From Phytophthora colocasiae (Eukaryota; Oomycota; Peronosporomycetes; Peronosporales; Peronosporaceae), in the NCBI GenBank assembly GCA_018806915.1, contig JAGKQI010000091.1, positions 310,001 through 374,000 on the forward strand: DNA of 64,000 nucleotides, read 5' to 3'. The notes beneath the pieces are model-generated. The model worked only from the letters and a program-made list of their open reading frames with translations. It did no database searches and was not told the origin of the DNA. The position numbers and the translations under genes are program-made. Below are positions 47,926-58,900 of this stretch, one piece after another; position 1 is the first letter of the stretch; each line of letters starts with the position of its first letter.

Positions 47926-48083
47926 CGCCACCAAGAACCCCCTCGTGGTCACCAGCAACAAGACTCTGCGCGGCCTCGGCACCAGCGGTGTGATCAAGGG
48001 CAAGGGCCTCTGGCTCCAGGGTGACAACATCATCATTCAGAACATCCACATCACGCAGCTCAACCCGCACCTCATCTGGGGCG

Positions 48084-48917
48084 CAGGGGTCTCCAAAAAT
48101 GTATTGTTATTGAAAAAGGGGTATTATTGTAGGGGGACAATAAGGGAGGGAGCGGCCATCTCAATATTTGGCACTTACGCAATTATTGAAAAGGGGCAAA
48201 TATCAGCACGTATTGCTGACTTTTGAGCTCTTCTATAATAGCAGGTTCCATTAATTCCACGCAGCTTTTCATTCGCGCGAGAAGTGTTTTCGAGTTGATC
48301 TTGTTGTACTTAACCGCTTCTCGAAACACGTCGTCATCGACTGACGAAAATGGAAGATCCTTAAGCACCACAAGTTTCATCCAACCATGCGTAGTACGGG
48401 AGTCCTTATCGACAAACATGTCCATAGTGACGGGGATTCGTTGTCGAACGCAACGCTCCAGCACTCGCTCATAGTCTGGGTGGCGCCGCAGATGCGAGAT
48501 GAGGTTATGATAGCCGCGACTTCGGTCCTGAAAGATGAAGGTGTTGCATCCGTTGCAGGTTCTTCCTCCGCTTGTTTGGTCTCGATACATCAACGAACAG
48601 ATCTCCTTGTTCGAGAGACCAGGGTCTAAGGTAGCCATGGATGACGAGGGTGAACAAGTTGAGTAGAAGAGTGTTGGACTTGGTTCGCAAAATCGGAAAT
48701 GCCAGCATGAGAGTGGCTGTGGTCCCCGGCACGGTATAACGCCCACCGGGAGAGGTTTCGAGGACTGCTTTACTCCTCGACTCTTACCGGATCTTTATAG
48801 TATCTTATAAGTTGAAGTTGACAATAATATTGTCAATTAAGGGTACGTTCATCAATAAGGGATTGAGACGCCTCCAGCCCCGTCAATCCCTAATCCCTAC
48901 TTATTTGGAGAGCCCTG
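48084..48917 (-). mobile_element. Non-autonomous hAT-type element in lyase locus 3
   Basis: 834 bp with terminal inverted repeats CAGGGGTCTCCAAA and CAGGGCTCTCCAAA (right end read inward). TCTGGGGCG is repeated on both sides (9 bp as read; hAT elements make 8, so one base may be chance). It encodes only the N-terminal part of a transposase. Confidence 0.85.
48183..48638 (-). CDS. hAT transposase N-terminal fragment with BED zinc finger
   Basis: About 151 aa from an ATG at 48638. The BED-type finger is visible ([20 protein letters not shown], then ISHLRRH; C-x2-C ... H-x4/5-H). A short part of the following helical region remains ([17 protein letters not shown]). The catalytic domain is absent, so the element needs help from an intact relative. 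Confidence 0.7.
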   Translation of the reverse strand: MATLDPGLSNKEICSLMYRDQTSGGRTCNGCNTFIFQDRSRGYHNLISHLRRHPDYERVLERCVRQRIPVTMDMFVDKDSRTTHGWMKLVVLKDLPFSSVDDDVFREAVKYNKINSKTLLARMKSCVELMEPAIIEELKSQQYVLIFAPFQ

Positions 48918-50149
48918 TCTGGGGCGGAGACGCCATCTACCTCCAGGGCCTCAACGGTGGCAAGACGGCCATGCAGCGCGTGTGGATCGACCACGTCAAG
49001 ATCTCCAACCTCGGCCGCCAGATGATCGCCACCAATACGGCCAGCGTCAAGAGTATGACGATCAGTAACTGTGAGTTCGACGGCCAGACGCAGTACTCGG
49101 CCACGTGCGACGGCAACCACTACTGGACCTTCCTCTTCCTCGGCACGCAGACGCAGGCCAGTCTCGTCAACAACTTCGTGCACAACACGTCTGGTCGCTC
49201 GCCCAAGGTCGGCGGCAGCTCGGTCATCCACGCCGCCAACAACTACTGGTACAGCAACACGGGCTTCTCGTACGACGTCGTGGAGAACGGCAACGTGCTG
49301 CTGGAGGGCAACTACTTCGAGTCCACCGCCGACCCGAACAAGCACGACGCCGAGACGGTCGGTGCCATCATTGTGCCGTCCTCGTCCACGCAGTCGTCCT
49401 GCAAGTCGACACTGGGCCGCAACTGTGTGGAGAACACGGTGGCCAAGAGTGGCTCACTCAAGGGCAACCGCGAGTCGGCGGCACTGACCAACACCAAGAA
49501 CGTGGCCAAGTACTACAAGCCGACGTCGCCCCAGAAGCTGAGCACCAACAGCCAGAACTACGGTGTGGGCACCCTGTCCAACTAAATCGCTTAGACGCGG
49601 TTATATCGTCGGGGTAGGCGGACCTTGGACTGAGTGAAGGTAGCGAGGTCTTCTCCCCGACCGAATTTGACGGCTGGCTGGTTTAGATAGTCGTCGATAG
49701 AGCATGTTTGATGTGAAGTAAGTAGTGTGTGTATGCGGCGTCGGTATATGGTAGCAAGATGTGCGCATCTGTACGAGACACCCAAGTTTTTCGCGTTTCA
49801 ATAGAGAAGTTGATTCACTCTGATGTTTTTTGTGTGTATGATTGCTTTTTGTTTGGTTCTGATTTTCGAGTACGCTTCCTGTCATTATTTGTGTCTTTGG
49901 GTAGACTATAATATTAAGTACGTCATAATTCTGAATGGTCCAAACCAATTTTAGACAGAGGACATTTTTGATGTCTTTCAAATTAGGTTATGCGCAATAG
50001 CAACACACAATTAACTTGCATCTAAATTAGGCTAAATACTAGCAGTATTCATGCACTTGAATTCTAACGCCACGCACGCGCGCTCTTGCTCTGCACTCTA
50101 CTACACCAATTCCTCTATGCGCTTAGAACAGTTCACTTCTCACAACGTT

Positions 50150-51919
50150 TTAGTGCCTATTGTGAAGTTTGCGCTTGCAGGAGCCAACCGAACGGGCCTC
50201 ACCCGACTGAACTACTGTCTGCGTCACATCCGCGTCCGCCTCATTAGCAGGTGCGTCTGTTTCCACTGACGTTTGGGCAGCATTATCCTCTCGACCACCT
50301 TGCGAGATCTCTTTGCTGGGGTCTTCAGCTTCTTTAGCTGGAGTATCCGTAGCCTTTGCAGCTGGAACAACAGCACTTTTCAACACCCCAACGCCAAAAT
50401 TCCCACTTGCCACCGCGAGTTTCGTAGCATCAGTCACCGCGTAGCCACCGATCTGCTTGGCATACTTGCCCACTTCTCCTAAAGCCGCACGTGCAGAGTA
50501 GCTTGCCAGTTTTCCACTATCCACGAGTACATTGAGCTTGCAGGCGCGGCCTATAGCTGTCTTACAGTTGCTCTCTCTCACAGGAACGAACAAATGGCCA
50601 GCAGGGTCATCCAGATTGGGCGTTTTAACCGACGAGAAGTAGTTGGCCTCCGCTAGCACATACGCTCCGGCAGCTACATCGAAAGCGTGTCCCGTGTTGT
50701 CATCAAAGTAATTGTTAGCAGCGTGAACCACGACGTTTTCGCCTGCAGCACCGCCGATCTTCGGTCCACGGCCAGACATGGAGTGGATGTAGTTGTTCAC
50801 TAGACTGATCTGCGTCGTCTTGCCATACAGCAAGAAGCCCCAGTAGTGGTGGCCATCGCAAGAAGCCGAGAACTTGGTATTACCGTCGAAATCCGAGTTA
50901 CTGATCGTGACTCCTGTCGCCCCTGAGAAATGAACCACCAGCATCTGACGCCCAACATTTGAGATCTTAACGTGATCGACCCAGATATTCTTCGGAGCTT
51001 CTCCATTGCCACCAATGGAAATACCGTCACCTCCCCACACTAAGTGAGGGTTTAAATTAGTGATGTGGATGTTCTGAATGATGACGTTGCTTCCTTCGAT
51101 GAGAAGACCTTTGCCATTGAGAACGCCCTTGGTGCCTTCACCAACCAAAGTCTTATCACTCGCCACAGACAGAGGCGTCTTAGCAGCGTTGTCGTACGTC
51201 ACTTCAACAGAGATGGCTCCGCTATCACACCCGCCAGTCTGCTTCATACTGGTATCTCCATCCATGAGAATAGCATCCTGTCCTTTGTACCCATTGTTCT
51301 TAGCAAGACACTGTTGGTTATTCGTTGGACGGCAACCGCTTTCTTTCGTAGACCCTTCAGTGTTGATGAACTTGAACTCTTGGTTCACAACGATAACTCG
51401 TGGCTCAGTATCACTGAGGTATGTAGCGAGTTCCTTGATCGTTTTAGGATAAACCGGTTTAGCATTTCCACCTCCAGTAGTACCAGCTCCAAAGCCAGAA
51501 ACTGCACTCGAATTACCACTAGGTGATTGAGGCTGATTAGGAGTATCGGTTGGTGCACTAGGAGTGGGTTGGTTCGTCGATGAGGGGGCTGAAGTTGTAG
51601 ATGGCGCTGTCGTTGGTGGGTCTGTTGAGTCAGACCCCTGGGTAGCTGATGCTCCAGTATCAGGCACATTCGGAGTGGGTTTGTTCGTCGACGAGGGGAC
51701 TGAAGTAGGCGATGGTGTTGTCGTTGGTACACTAGATGAACCAGATCCCTGTGTAGTTGACGCACCAGTATCCACTGATCTCAGCTTTCGTTTCTTTTGG
51801 AGCCATTGTGGTCGGGGATTTCGTTGTCTTTGGAGCCTTCGTTGGGGTTGTAGGTGTTTTAGCTCCACTAGAGGCACCGCCCAATTCTCCGACACCAAAG
51901 TTGCCTTTGGCCTCTGCAA
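50150..51919 (-). CDS. Pectin lyase domain 2 of locus 4 (no signal peptide of its own)
   Basis: The frame opens without an ATG inside the previous gene's linker. From about 51790 it encodes a Ser/Thr/Pro linker with two roughly 40-residue repeats ([20 protein letters not shown] and [20 protein letters not shown]). Then comes a full PL1 domain: [42 protein letters not shown] and [10 protein letters not shown]. An acidic tail and a basic end ([11 protein letters not shown]) follow. It lacks a signal peptide and promoter space and directly follows domain 1 in another phase, so it is probably the second half of one two-domain enzyme split by a one-base shift near 51770-51795. Confidence 0.8.
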   Translation of the reverse strand: MQRPKATLVSENWAVPLVELKHLQPQRRLQRQRNPRPQWLQKKRKLRSVDTGASTTQGSGSSSVPTTTPSPTSVPSSTNKPTPNVPDTGASATQGSDSTDPPTTAPSTTSAPSSTNQPTPSAPTDTPNQPQSPSGNSSAVSGFGAGTTGGGNAKPVYPKTIKELATYLSDTEPRVIVVNQEFKFINTEGSTKESGCRPTNNQQCLAKNNGYKGQDAILMDGDTSMKQTGGCDSGAISVEVTYDNAAKTPLSVASDKTLVGEGTKGVLNGKGLLIEGSNVIIQNIHITNLNPHLVWGGDGISIGGNGEAPKNIWVDHVKISNVGRQMLVVHFSGATGVTISNSDFDGNTKFSASCDGHHYWGFLLYGKTTQISLVNNYIHSMSGRGPKIGGAAGENVVVHAANNYFDDNTGHAFDVAAGAYVLAEANYFSSVKTPNLDDPAGHLFVPVRESNCKTAIGRACKLNVLVDSGKLASYSARAALGEVGKYAKQIGGYAVTDATKLAVASGNFGVGVLKSAVVPAAKATDTPAKEAEDPSKEISQGGREDNAAQTSVETDAPANEADADVTQTVVQSGEARSVGSCKRKLHNRH

Positions 51920-53093
51920 ATTGACTAGCGGCAGTAACTTTGTAGTCCGTTACCAGCTTCTTGACGTCCGTAAGCTGGGCACCCACCTTGTCCTGCGAAT
52001 ATCCAGTCAAAGTGCCGCTATCCTTGAGAACATTCATCTGACAATCACGTCCGATCGCTGCCTTACAATCACCAGCAGCTTTAGGCACCAGGAAGTTGCC
52101 GGTCGGATCATCCAAGTTTGGGGTCTTGACCGAAGTAAAATAGTTGCCTTCTGCCAGAACGTATCCGCCTGTAGCCACGTCAAACGCGTGTCCGGAGTTC
52201 TCGAAGAAGTAGTTGTTAGCAGCGTGAACGACCGAGATCTCCCCGTCGTGGCCTCCGATCTTCGGTGATCGACCGGACGTGTGGTGGATGTAATTGTTGA
52301 GCAGACTCAGCTCAGTCTTCTTGCCCAGAATGAGGAAACCCCAGTAGTGATGGCCGTCACACGATGCAGAGAACTTGGTGTTGCCATCAAAGTCCGAGTT
52401 ACTGATCGTGACTCCCGTCGCCCCCGAGAAGTTGATGACAACCATCTGCCGACCGACACTGGACACCTTAACGTGATCGATCCACACACCCTTGGGGGCC
52501 GCGTTGCCGTCTCCTCGAACAGTGATACCGTCACCTCCCCATACTAGATGCGGGTTCAAATTGGTGATGTGAATGTTCTGAATGATGACGTTGCTGCCGG
52601 TGACAATGAGCCCTTTGCCGTTCAGAACCCCCTTGGTGCCTTCGCCCACCAGTGTCTTATCACTTGCTACTGTTAGCGGCACCTTGGCTGCGTTATCATA
52701 CGTCACATCGACTGACTTTCCGCCGCTGTCGCATCCGCCCGTTTGCTGCATTGCAGTGTCTCCGTCCATTAGAATGGCGTCCTGCCCTTTGAAGCCGTTG
52801 TTCTTGGCGAGACATTGCTGGTTGTTGGTTGGGCGACAGCCGCTCTCTGTTGTGGACCCTTCAGTCTTGATGAAAGTGAACTCCTTGTTGAGAACGATCA
52901 CCTGCGGCTTCGAATCGCTGAGGAGAGTTGCCAATTCCTTGACGGTCGTAGGATAAACAGGTTTCGCGTCGCCGCCACCGGTGGTTCCCGTGGCAAATCC
53001 AGGCGCTGTACCCGATACAATTGAAGCAGCAGTGGCCAATTCAAGCTGAGTTAGCACAAGGGCAAGAACAGCTCCTAGAAGTCCTCGAACCAT
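51732..53093 (-). CDS. Secreted pectin lyase domain 1 of locus 4
   Basis: The ATG at 53093 is chosen because it starts a clear signal peptide ([20 protein letters not shown]); the frame is open further upstream to 53402 but that part looks non-coding. The PL1 domain has [28 protein letters not shown] and [11 protein letters not shown] Thr/Pro/Lys linker ([20 protein letters not shown]) ends at a TAG at 51732, 188 bp inside the open frame of domain 2. The linker reads on smoothly in the other phase. Together the two frames would give a polypeptide of about 1000 residues. Confidence 0.82.
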   Translation of the reverse strand: MVRGLLGAVLALVLTQLELATAASIVSGTAPGFATGTTGGGDAKPVYPTTVKELATLLSDSKPQVIVLNKEFTFIKTEGSTTESGCRPTNNQQCLAKNNGFKGQDAILMDGDTAMQQTGGCDSGGKSVDVTYDNAAKVPLTVASDKTLVGEGTKGVLNGKGLIVTGSNVIIQNIHITNLNPHLVWGGDGITVRGDGNAAPKGVWIDHVKVSSVGRQMVVINFSGATGVTISNSDFDGNTKFSASCDGHHYWGFLILGKKTELSLLNNYIHHTSGRSPKIGGHDGEISVVHAANNYFFENSGHAFDVATGGYVLAEGNYFTSVKTPNLDDPTGNFLVPKAAGDCKAAIGRDCQMNVLKDSGTLTGYSQDKVGAQLTDVKKLVTDYKVTAASQFAEAKGNFGVGELGGASSGAKTPTTPTKAPKTTKSPTTMAPKETKAEISGYWCVNYTGIWFI

Positions 53094-53769
53094 TGCCCCT
53101 TTAACTACGGTGCGAGCAAGAAGAGGAAATTCGAGACTGGCACTCACGGGGGTGGTGGAAGTGCGAGATTTACCTGCGTGTCTCCCCGTTTTGTTGTTCG
53201 AACGAGGGTGCACAGGAGCTTTCTTGGCCAGCTTTTGGACATCAGATGGTCGAATCAAGCTCCCAAGGATAAAACCTCTCGATCGTAATCCACGCGATTG
53301 CTGTGCCTGTGCGTGCGAGTATTGTGATGAATTCCTGCAACACCTTTGAGCTGGAAGGTACTGTACGCTTGAACTGCAATCCCCCCAAAGCACTTCAACC
53401 AAGCTAGATGCATCGATCGGCGTGTATCAGCGTTCGTCCACAGCACATTTGTCCCATCATCCTGGAAGTTCCGGACGATGAGTCAACAATGTTGAGCAGG
53501 GCAATCGCTGTTGAAAGCCACAAGTCCTTTTGTATGTGTACACGAAAGACAAGCGCTGGCAGCGTGACGCACGAACACTGGGCCAAGATGTGCTCCAAAA
53601 CTGCACAATGCCAGCCACTGTATTTTTGGTTGTCTTGCAGCGGCATGATCTCCGTTCTTGTTGAGCTATTTGGAGTCGGATAGCACGCGCTATCCATAGT
53701 CCCCCGCACCTGGCACCACATTTCACTTTCCAGATTCGTTTTCAACACACACTTCTTCTCTATCGCACC

Positions 53770-54426
53770 ATGTCAGTCTTCTTCGGTCTCACTTACCTCG
53801 GTTCACAAAGTCCCTTTGACAGAGCGAAAGAAACGCCAATCCACACCTTCCAACCGCGTGACTTCCAAGACGCTTTCATGCAAGCGTACCGACCTGGTTT
53901 CACGTTGTATTCCGAAAGTGATGAAGAAGCTCAAGCCGCGAACGCCGAACTCGACTCCGCTTCCATTACGCTCGCACAGTTGCCAGTCATGTTGCGGTAC
54001 CTTTACAAGTGCCCGAAAGGAACTGACAACGTCCCAGCCAGCGTCCAAAGTTTTGTCGAACAGGCTTTTCGTCAACAGAACAGCCCCGACAGCACCCAGT
54101 CCATCAACTTGCCCACTTTCCTCACTCAAATGGAGGAAATCTGTCGTCACTCGCAGTCCATGGAGGCCGCTTCCTCGCACAACTCGTACCTGAAAGACGG
54201 AGTTCCAACACGGGAGTTCGTGTCGAACCTCGACTTCCGTGCGAAGCTCGTGAAGCACCAGCGAATGCAGAAAGACCCATGTCAGAAAGGTCTCGCGCCT
54301 ATGACGGATACCATGTCACTCGGTTGGAATCCGCCCACAATCATCACCAAGCGGGTGCCCACCAAGAGCTGCGAGGAAACACGCTACGCCAGCGCCATGG
54401 TCAAGGCGGGCGTCTACTACTACTAA
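53770..54426 (+). CDS. Unknown 218-aa intronless protein, possibly flagellar
   Basis: A complete frame with no signal peptide or membrane segment. It has a helical middle (LAQLPVMLRYLYKC, SVQSFVEQAFRQQ, FLTQMEEICRHSQSM) and a C-terminus with MSLGWNPPTIITKRVPTKSC ending AGVYYY. The short Trp/Pro/Tyr motifs recall axonemal microtubule-binding proteins, and oomycete zoospores are flagellated, but this is only an impression. No family was recognised with confidence. It seems intact, is convergent with the HTH gene (44 bp apart), and lies between lyase loci 4 and 5. An Inr-like CACATTTCACTTTCC lies about 60 bp upstream. Confidence 0.75.
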   Translation: MSVFFGLTYLGSQSPFDRAKETPIHTFQPRDFQDAFMQAYRPGFTLYSESDEEAQAANAELDSASITLAQLPVMLRYLYKCPKGTDNVPASVQSFVEQAFRQQNSPDSTQSINLPTFLTQMEEICRHSQSMEAASSHNSYLKDGVPTREFVSNLDFRAKLVKHQRMQKDPCQKGLAPMTDTMSLGWNPPTIITKRVPTKSCEETRYASAMVKAGVYYY

Positions 54427-54469
54427 TCTCCACGCGTGTTAATCAACTCAAAGTACCCATTTATCTTCT

Positions 54470-55027
54470 CTACAAAGCTGTTGCTGTTTCTAGTGCATCT
54501 GTCTCCTTCATGGTACGCCCCCGTTGCGCGTCCTGAGTGAAGCCGTGCCGACGCAGGAACGATTGTCTCCACGTCCACGAGGCCTTGAAGCTGTCCGGAT
54601 GCAGCTTGTCTTCCTGGGCTGCCTGCAACGCGCGCTCGGTGAGCCGTTTGGCCGACACGGCGCGACCGGCCGCCTGTTCCGTCTGTATAAAGTCAACGAT
54701 ACGTTGCTCCGCGTCGGCCGAGAGCGTGGCGCCCATGCCGAACTTGCGGTCATTCGTCTTGCGACCGCCGCCAGCTTCGCAAATAGCTGCAATTTTGCCG
54801 CGTTCACTCCGCCAACGCGAGATTAACTGCTTCTTGAGACGAATCTCCTGCCCCGAGACTTCCGGGAAGAAGAGAGCCACAGTCTCATCCAAACTCTTGT
54901 GTTCCTCGTAGTGCAATATGATCTCCAGTTTACGCATGTAGCTAACGGCCTTCCGGCGCTGGGTAGGACGCGCGGACTCCGCTGGCAGGGACGACTCCTG
55001 CACGCGCACCACCCGAGGACGAGGCAT
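54470..55027 (-). CDS. CENP-B/pogo-type HTH protein, no catalytic domain
   Basis: 185 aa. An N-terminal basic part is followed by a first helix-turn-helix (KLEIILHYEEHKSLDETVAL, then LKKQLISRWRSERGKI). A second, CENP-B-like domain follows (TLSADAEQRIVDFIQTEQAA, KASWTWRQSFLRRHGFT). This is the DNA-binding half of Tigger/pogo transposases or of proteins domesticated from them. The DDE half is absent and the frame ends cleanly. It is either a truncated transposon gene or a host DNA-binding protein; an intact frame supports the second slightly. A MITE with perfect inverted repeats starts 41 bp upstream of its ATG. Confidence 0.7.
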   Translation of the reverse strand: MPRPRVVRVQESSLPAESARPTQRRKAVSYMRKLEIILHYEEHKSLDETVALFFPEVSGQEIRLKKQLISRWRSERGKIAAICEAGGGRKTNDRKFGMGATLSADAEQRIVDFIQTEQAAGRAVSAKRLTERALQAAQEDKLHPDSFKASWTWRQSFLRRHGFTQDAQRGRTMKETDALETATAL

Positions 55028-55067
55028 TCTTGCTTTTCCTCTCTTTCGTACACTGTGGTCATGAATT

Positions 55068-55503
55068 TATATGAGGCCCCGCAAAACAAACTGATGCTAG
55101 TGTACCTTTTCTGTGCATTTGAGTTTTCGAGATAATCGCGTTTGAAGTTGACCAATCAAAATTCGTACATAATCGGACATCAAAAGTTTGAAAGCAATAA
55201 TCACTGGGAAAAGGCTTAAAAGTACTATAATTAACTTGCTATTCACACGTTCTTTTCAACAATATACAATACAATAAAAACGGAGCAATATTGACTCGTC
55301 AGCTCTCCTAAACATGTCGAGATTTTGGGGCCTTGAAAATGGTGACATATTTTTTAGATGAACACTACTGATCGGCTATTGAATATCTCGAGACGTACTA
55401 GGGCTTAAAATAAGCACAAGACGCGGCTCTATCGAGTAGTGTGCTTAATCGAGATTCGTATTTAAATGCGATAGCATCAGTTTGTTTTGCGGGGCCTCAT
55501 ATA
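55068..55503. mobile_element. MITE with perfect 32-bp inverted repeats
   Basis: 436 bp. The arms 55068-55099 and 55472-55503 are perfect inverted copies, starting TATATGAGGCCCCGCAAAAC. The outer TA could be a target duplication of a Tc1/mariner or pogo-type element. No coding capacity. AT-rich interior. Confidence 0.85.
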
Positions 55504-55551
55504 CAGTCTTCCCTCCCGTAATGCGTATGGGTGGACCATGGAGTGATTTAA

Positions 55552-55602
55552 GAGGGATTGGATAATATCCAATCCCGACATTATATTATATAATGTCGAG
55601 AT
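55552..55602. repeat. Two adjacent near-perfect palindromes
   Basis: A 23-bp near-palindrome (GGGATTGG ... CCAATCCC) is followed directly by another (CGACATTAT ... ATAATGTCG). Each has one mismatch at its centre. They could form cruciforms or RNA hairpins. No gene is near enough to assign a role. Confidence 0.7.
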
Positions 55603-55958
55603 TTATTATCCTCATCAAACAACAATACTGACCATATTGGACGAGTTATTTACTAGAAGAGGTGCGCAAAAGGAAGGGAACTGTTTCCCAGTAAAAATCG
55701 CCAGCTAAGGCTTACATTGTTTGTTTTCAACTCACACAACGCTATACTAAGAACAACATCTATCCGATACCCTTGGACCATATCAAGGCAGCAACGGCAC
55801 CATATCCACTTCGTCAAGTCAAAACCCGCACCTTGTGTTGCGGTGGAGACGATCAGTTGCGACGGCGACATTTCGATGAAGGAGTATCAACGGAAGGCGA
55901 TTGGGTCTCCTCAGTTGATGAAGGTTCACTAGACCCAGAGTCCGCCGCCTCAGCCTCA

Positions 55959-58900
55959 TTAACACCCTGTGTCCGAACGGTACTCGCCCAAAACGAGTAA
56001 GCGAAAGTCGTAAGATACACCATTGATGGGATACTTCGTATTTGTATTCGACATGTGTTTGCCTCAAGGATAGGCAGTATAACTTCTCAACAGGTTTTCC
56101 GCTCAATGTCGTAAGTCTGACGACATTGTGTATCTTCAGCCGCCGTCCAATGTCGTCAGTATCGACGAACACGGTCAACCGACCAGTGAAGTGATGCACG
56201 ATCGGGTCAGTCATTTTAGAAAACGCAAGGAAGAAGGTACATCAGCTCAAGGATTTTTGCATTCAATTACACGAAACTAAACGGTCATCACTTGATACGC
56301 AGGCAAGGCTCACTCCTCATTGCTGTCATTGTCTCCGTCGGCGCTGTTCCCTCCGTCACTAGCTTGGCTGCGCCGAAGCAGGAGCTCTCGTCGTGTCTGC
56401 TTTCGTTTGCCAGCAGTCTGACCGGGTCGGCGGAGAACAACACGCTTCCCCAAGTTGGTTGGGATTGCTTGGCCTGCTCCAAAGTCGTCGTGCCAAATTT
56501 CGTAACAGGTCTTCGCGACACCGTTGTAGTCGCGGCGAATCCGATTACACAACCAGCACTTTGCGTTGTCGATAGAACAGCGTTCGCAAAAGTACGTCGT
56601 AGCGTACGACTTCTTCTTCCCTGTGCGCAAGAGGCCGCATACCTTGCATGACCGCTGACGTCTCTTCTGGACGTCACTAACTGTTACCCAGTCTTCCGAC
56701 TGCTGGAGCCCGTGAGCAAGACGAACAGGCGCCCGCTTTCGCTTCTGACTGGATGGGGGTGGTGTTACTTCCACACCTGCAAAATCTTCCGCCTTCAATT
56801 GAAGGAGCTGGTTTTGAAGTACCGAAAACCACTCCGACCGTTTCATCGCTACAGTCCCTTTAATCCTGGCGCCCTCTTTGTGCGAAAGATACGCGTTTAC
56901 GAGTGCAAGATCAAGGAAGCCTAAAAAGAGGCTTTTGTAGTACTTTGTGAATCGCGTCGACATCTGAAGAGAGTAAGACTGGAGTCGGAGTTGATCGTGC
57001 CGATCGACTCCACCCATCCAGTTCTGGTAGTCGTTTACTGCAGACGGACACTCTACTTGAATCGCACCAACTCGCCGGACCTTTCTCTCGATAGTAGAGG
57101 GCGCCATCACTGATCCGGTGCATAAGTAGTATACTGGCTTTCTATCCCACCAGAGGCAGGCAATCATGCTCGGGACATCCACCGAGCGCGAGAAGAGGAA
57201 GGTTCCACGGGGAATACTCGCAGGACGCGTCTTGTTTCCAGCCTTGATGGCCTTGTTGAACCCAATGCGATTTGTCATAACCGTCCCAACCACGTACGTT
57301 TGCATCTTGAGGAGCTCGACAGCTAGGAGCACTGATGAATAATACCGGTCAATGACGATTGCATGCCACGGGTGGCGCAATTGTGGAGTGAGAACACACT
57401 TCAAATTCCTCACCACCGCTGCTGCTCCAGTCTTGCAGTCAAATCCAGTTTCAACACCATCTACATTGTCGCGTTTACCTACGTAGACTTCAAATCTAGA
57501 TAGATACCACATAGACAACGGTTAGAAGTTGATACAATCCGTCAGTTACGACATAGATAACAGCGCAAAAAAATACCTGTGGCAGTAGGCAGTCTTAGCG
57601 TCACACAACATAAACAGTTTGGTCCCGTATCTGTGAGGCTTATCAGCCATGAACATCCGAGTGGTGTTGCGTCGCGACGTGGCAGGCAGCACACCTTCGT
57701 CGAATGAAAACACCGCAGGCAAAGACCAACCTGCCAAGAAGCGTTGCTGGATCGTATCGACTACTGGACGCAGTTTCCAGAGCTTGTCACGTCCGTGGTC
57801 TGCTGTGTTGTCAACGAAGTGGAGGTCACGCAGGATGCTGCGACACCTATCGCGGCTCATGTAACGCCCAAAGAGGCCGGCAGGAATGGCTCCATCCTCG
57901 ACCATGGACCAGTGTGCGGCAAAGCGCCTCTTCTGTGGGCAAAGCATCCTAGCGACCAGTAGCCCGACGACATGGAGGATCTCGTGTACTCCATAAGCTT
58001 GCACCGCCTTCAAGCGCCGAATAATTTGCACAACAGTCTCACGATGACGCCAAGTTTGCCGGGCAAATATCTTTTCTGCACGTTTTTCAACTTGCTGAAG
58101 ACTGTATCGATTCGTCTCCGTAGTGATTCTAACCCACAATGGCTTCGGCATGAAATAAAATAGCGTAAGTAGAGGCGAACGCCAAACGTCGAGCAGGCCA
58201 CCAACGGGTGTAGCATCCTCATTGTTCAATCCTGGGTAGGCAGGAGAATCCAGCTCATACTCTGAAGAAACAGGAGTCCATTGCATTGATCGTAGAGCTT
58301 CCTGCCGACCGCGGAGAGCTGTAGTACTCAATGAATTGTTACCAACTTGTAGAGACGCGAGGAAAGACTCATCCAGGTTGCTTGCATCGCTATCAGAGAG
58401 TGTGTCACCCTGTTCATCTATCTCGATGCCTGTCGTCTCGAAGTCATCATCGCAGATGGCTTCACCATCGCTCTCCTCGGAGCTGAGATCCTCATACTCG
58501 CTGCTGTTCTCACCATCCTGTAAAATATTGACGTCAATTTCCGGTTTCACCGGTACATGGGTTTGTCGAGGAGGAGGGGTGCGTACTTCACGGCGGGATT
58601 CGGGGACAGCTGCACGCTCGGCTTCTTCATCGCTCTCTAATCCCGATGCCTCAGAGAGCAAGTGCAACCCCGCAGCAGCGACTCTCTGATCGTTGTCAGG
58701 TTGAAGATCACCGGGGGAGAGGTTAAATGCTCTTGCTACTGCAGTCTGCGAAAGCTCAACTTCCGACTCACTGGAAGTGCCGAACAGTTTGGCGATTGTG
58801 TTCTGGGATAGCAGATCACCGGTTTCAATTTGGGAGGGTCTAATGGCAATGTCGTCGCCACTCCCTGCGCTTTCGAGCTGCCGTGTTTCCTCGAGGACTT

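Larger units (their letters stand above)
34599..49585 (+). pseudogene. Pectin lyase (locus 3) split by retrotransposons and a hAT element
   Basis: Coding pieces 34599-34989, 47931-48083 and 48927-49585 add up to 1203 bp, exactly the length of the intact locus 2, and each continues the next in frame once one copy of each target duplication is dropped. The pieces encode the signal peptide and N-terminal helix coils (to YDLAA), a middle coil (TKNPLVV to HLIWG), and the catalytic part with [11 protein letters not shown] and [10 protein letters not shown]. No other lesion was noticed. Element 4 sits after codon 130 and the hAT element near codon 181. The gene was therefore intact until recently. 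Confidence 0.9.
34306..50472. repeat. Right arm of the inverted duplication, expanded by transposons
   Basis: Homologous in reverse to 29578-32805, but enlarged by element 4 (with element 3 inside) and a hAT element. The outer end lies inside the locus-4 lyase at about 50472, where the left arm breaks off. Confidence 0.85.

Noticed and set aside
53094..53402. N-terminal extension of the locus 4 lyase to an upstream ATG
   Set aside because: The signal peptide at the internal ATG would be buried; the extension looks non-coding.
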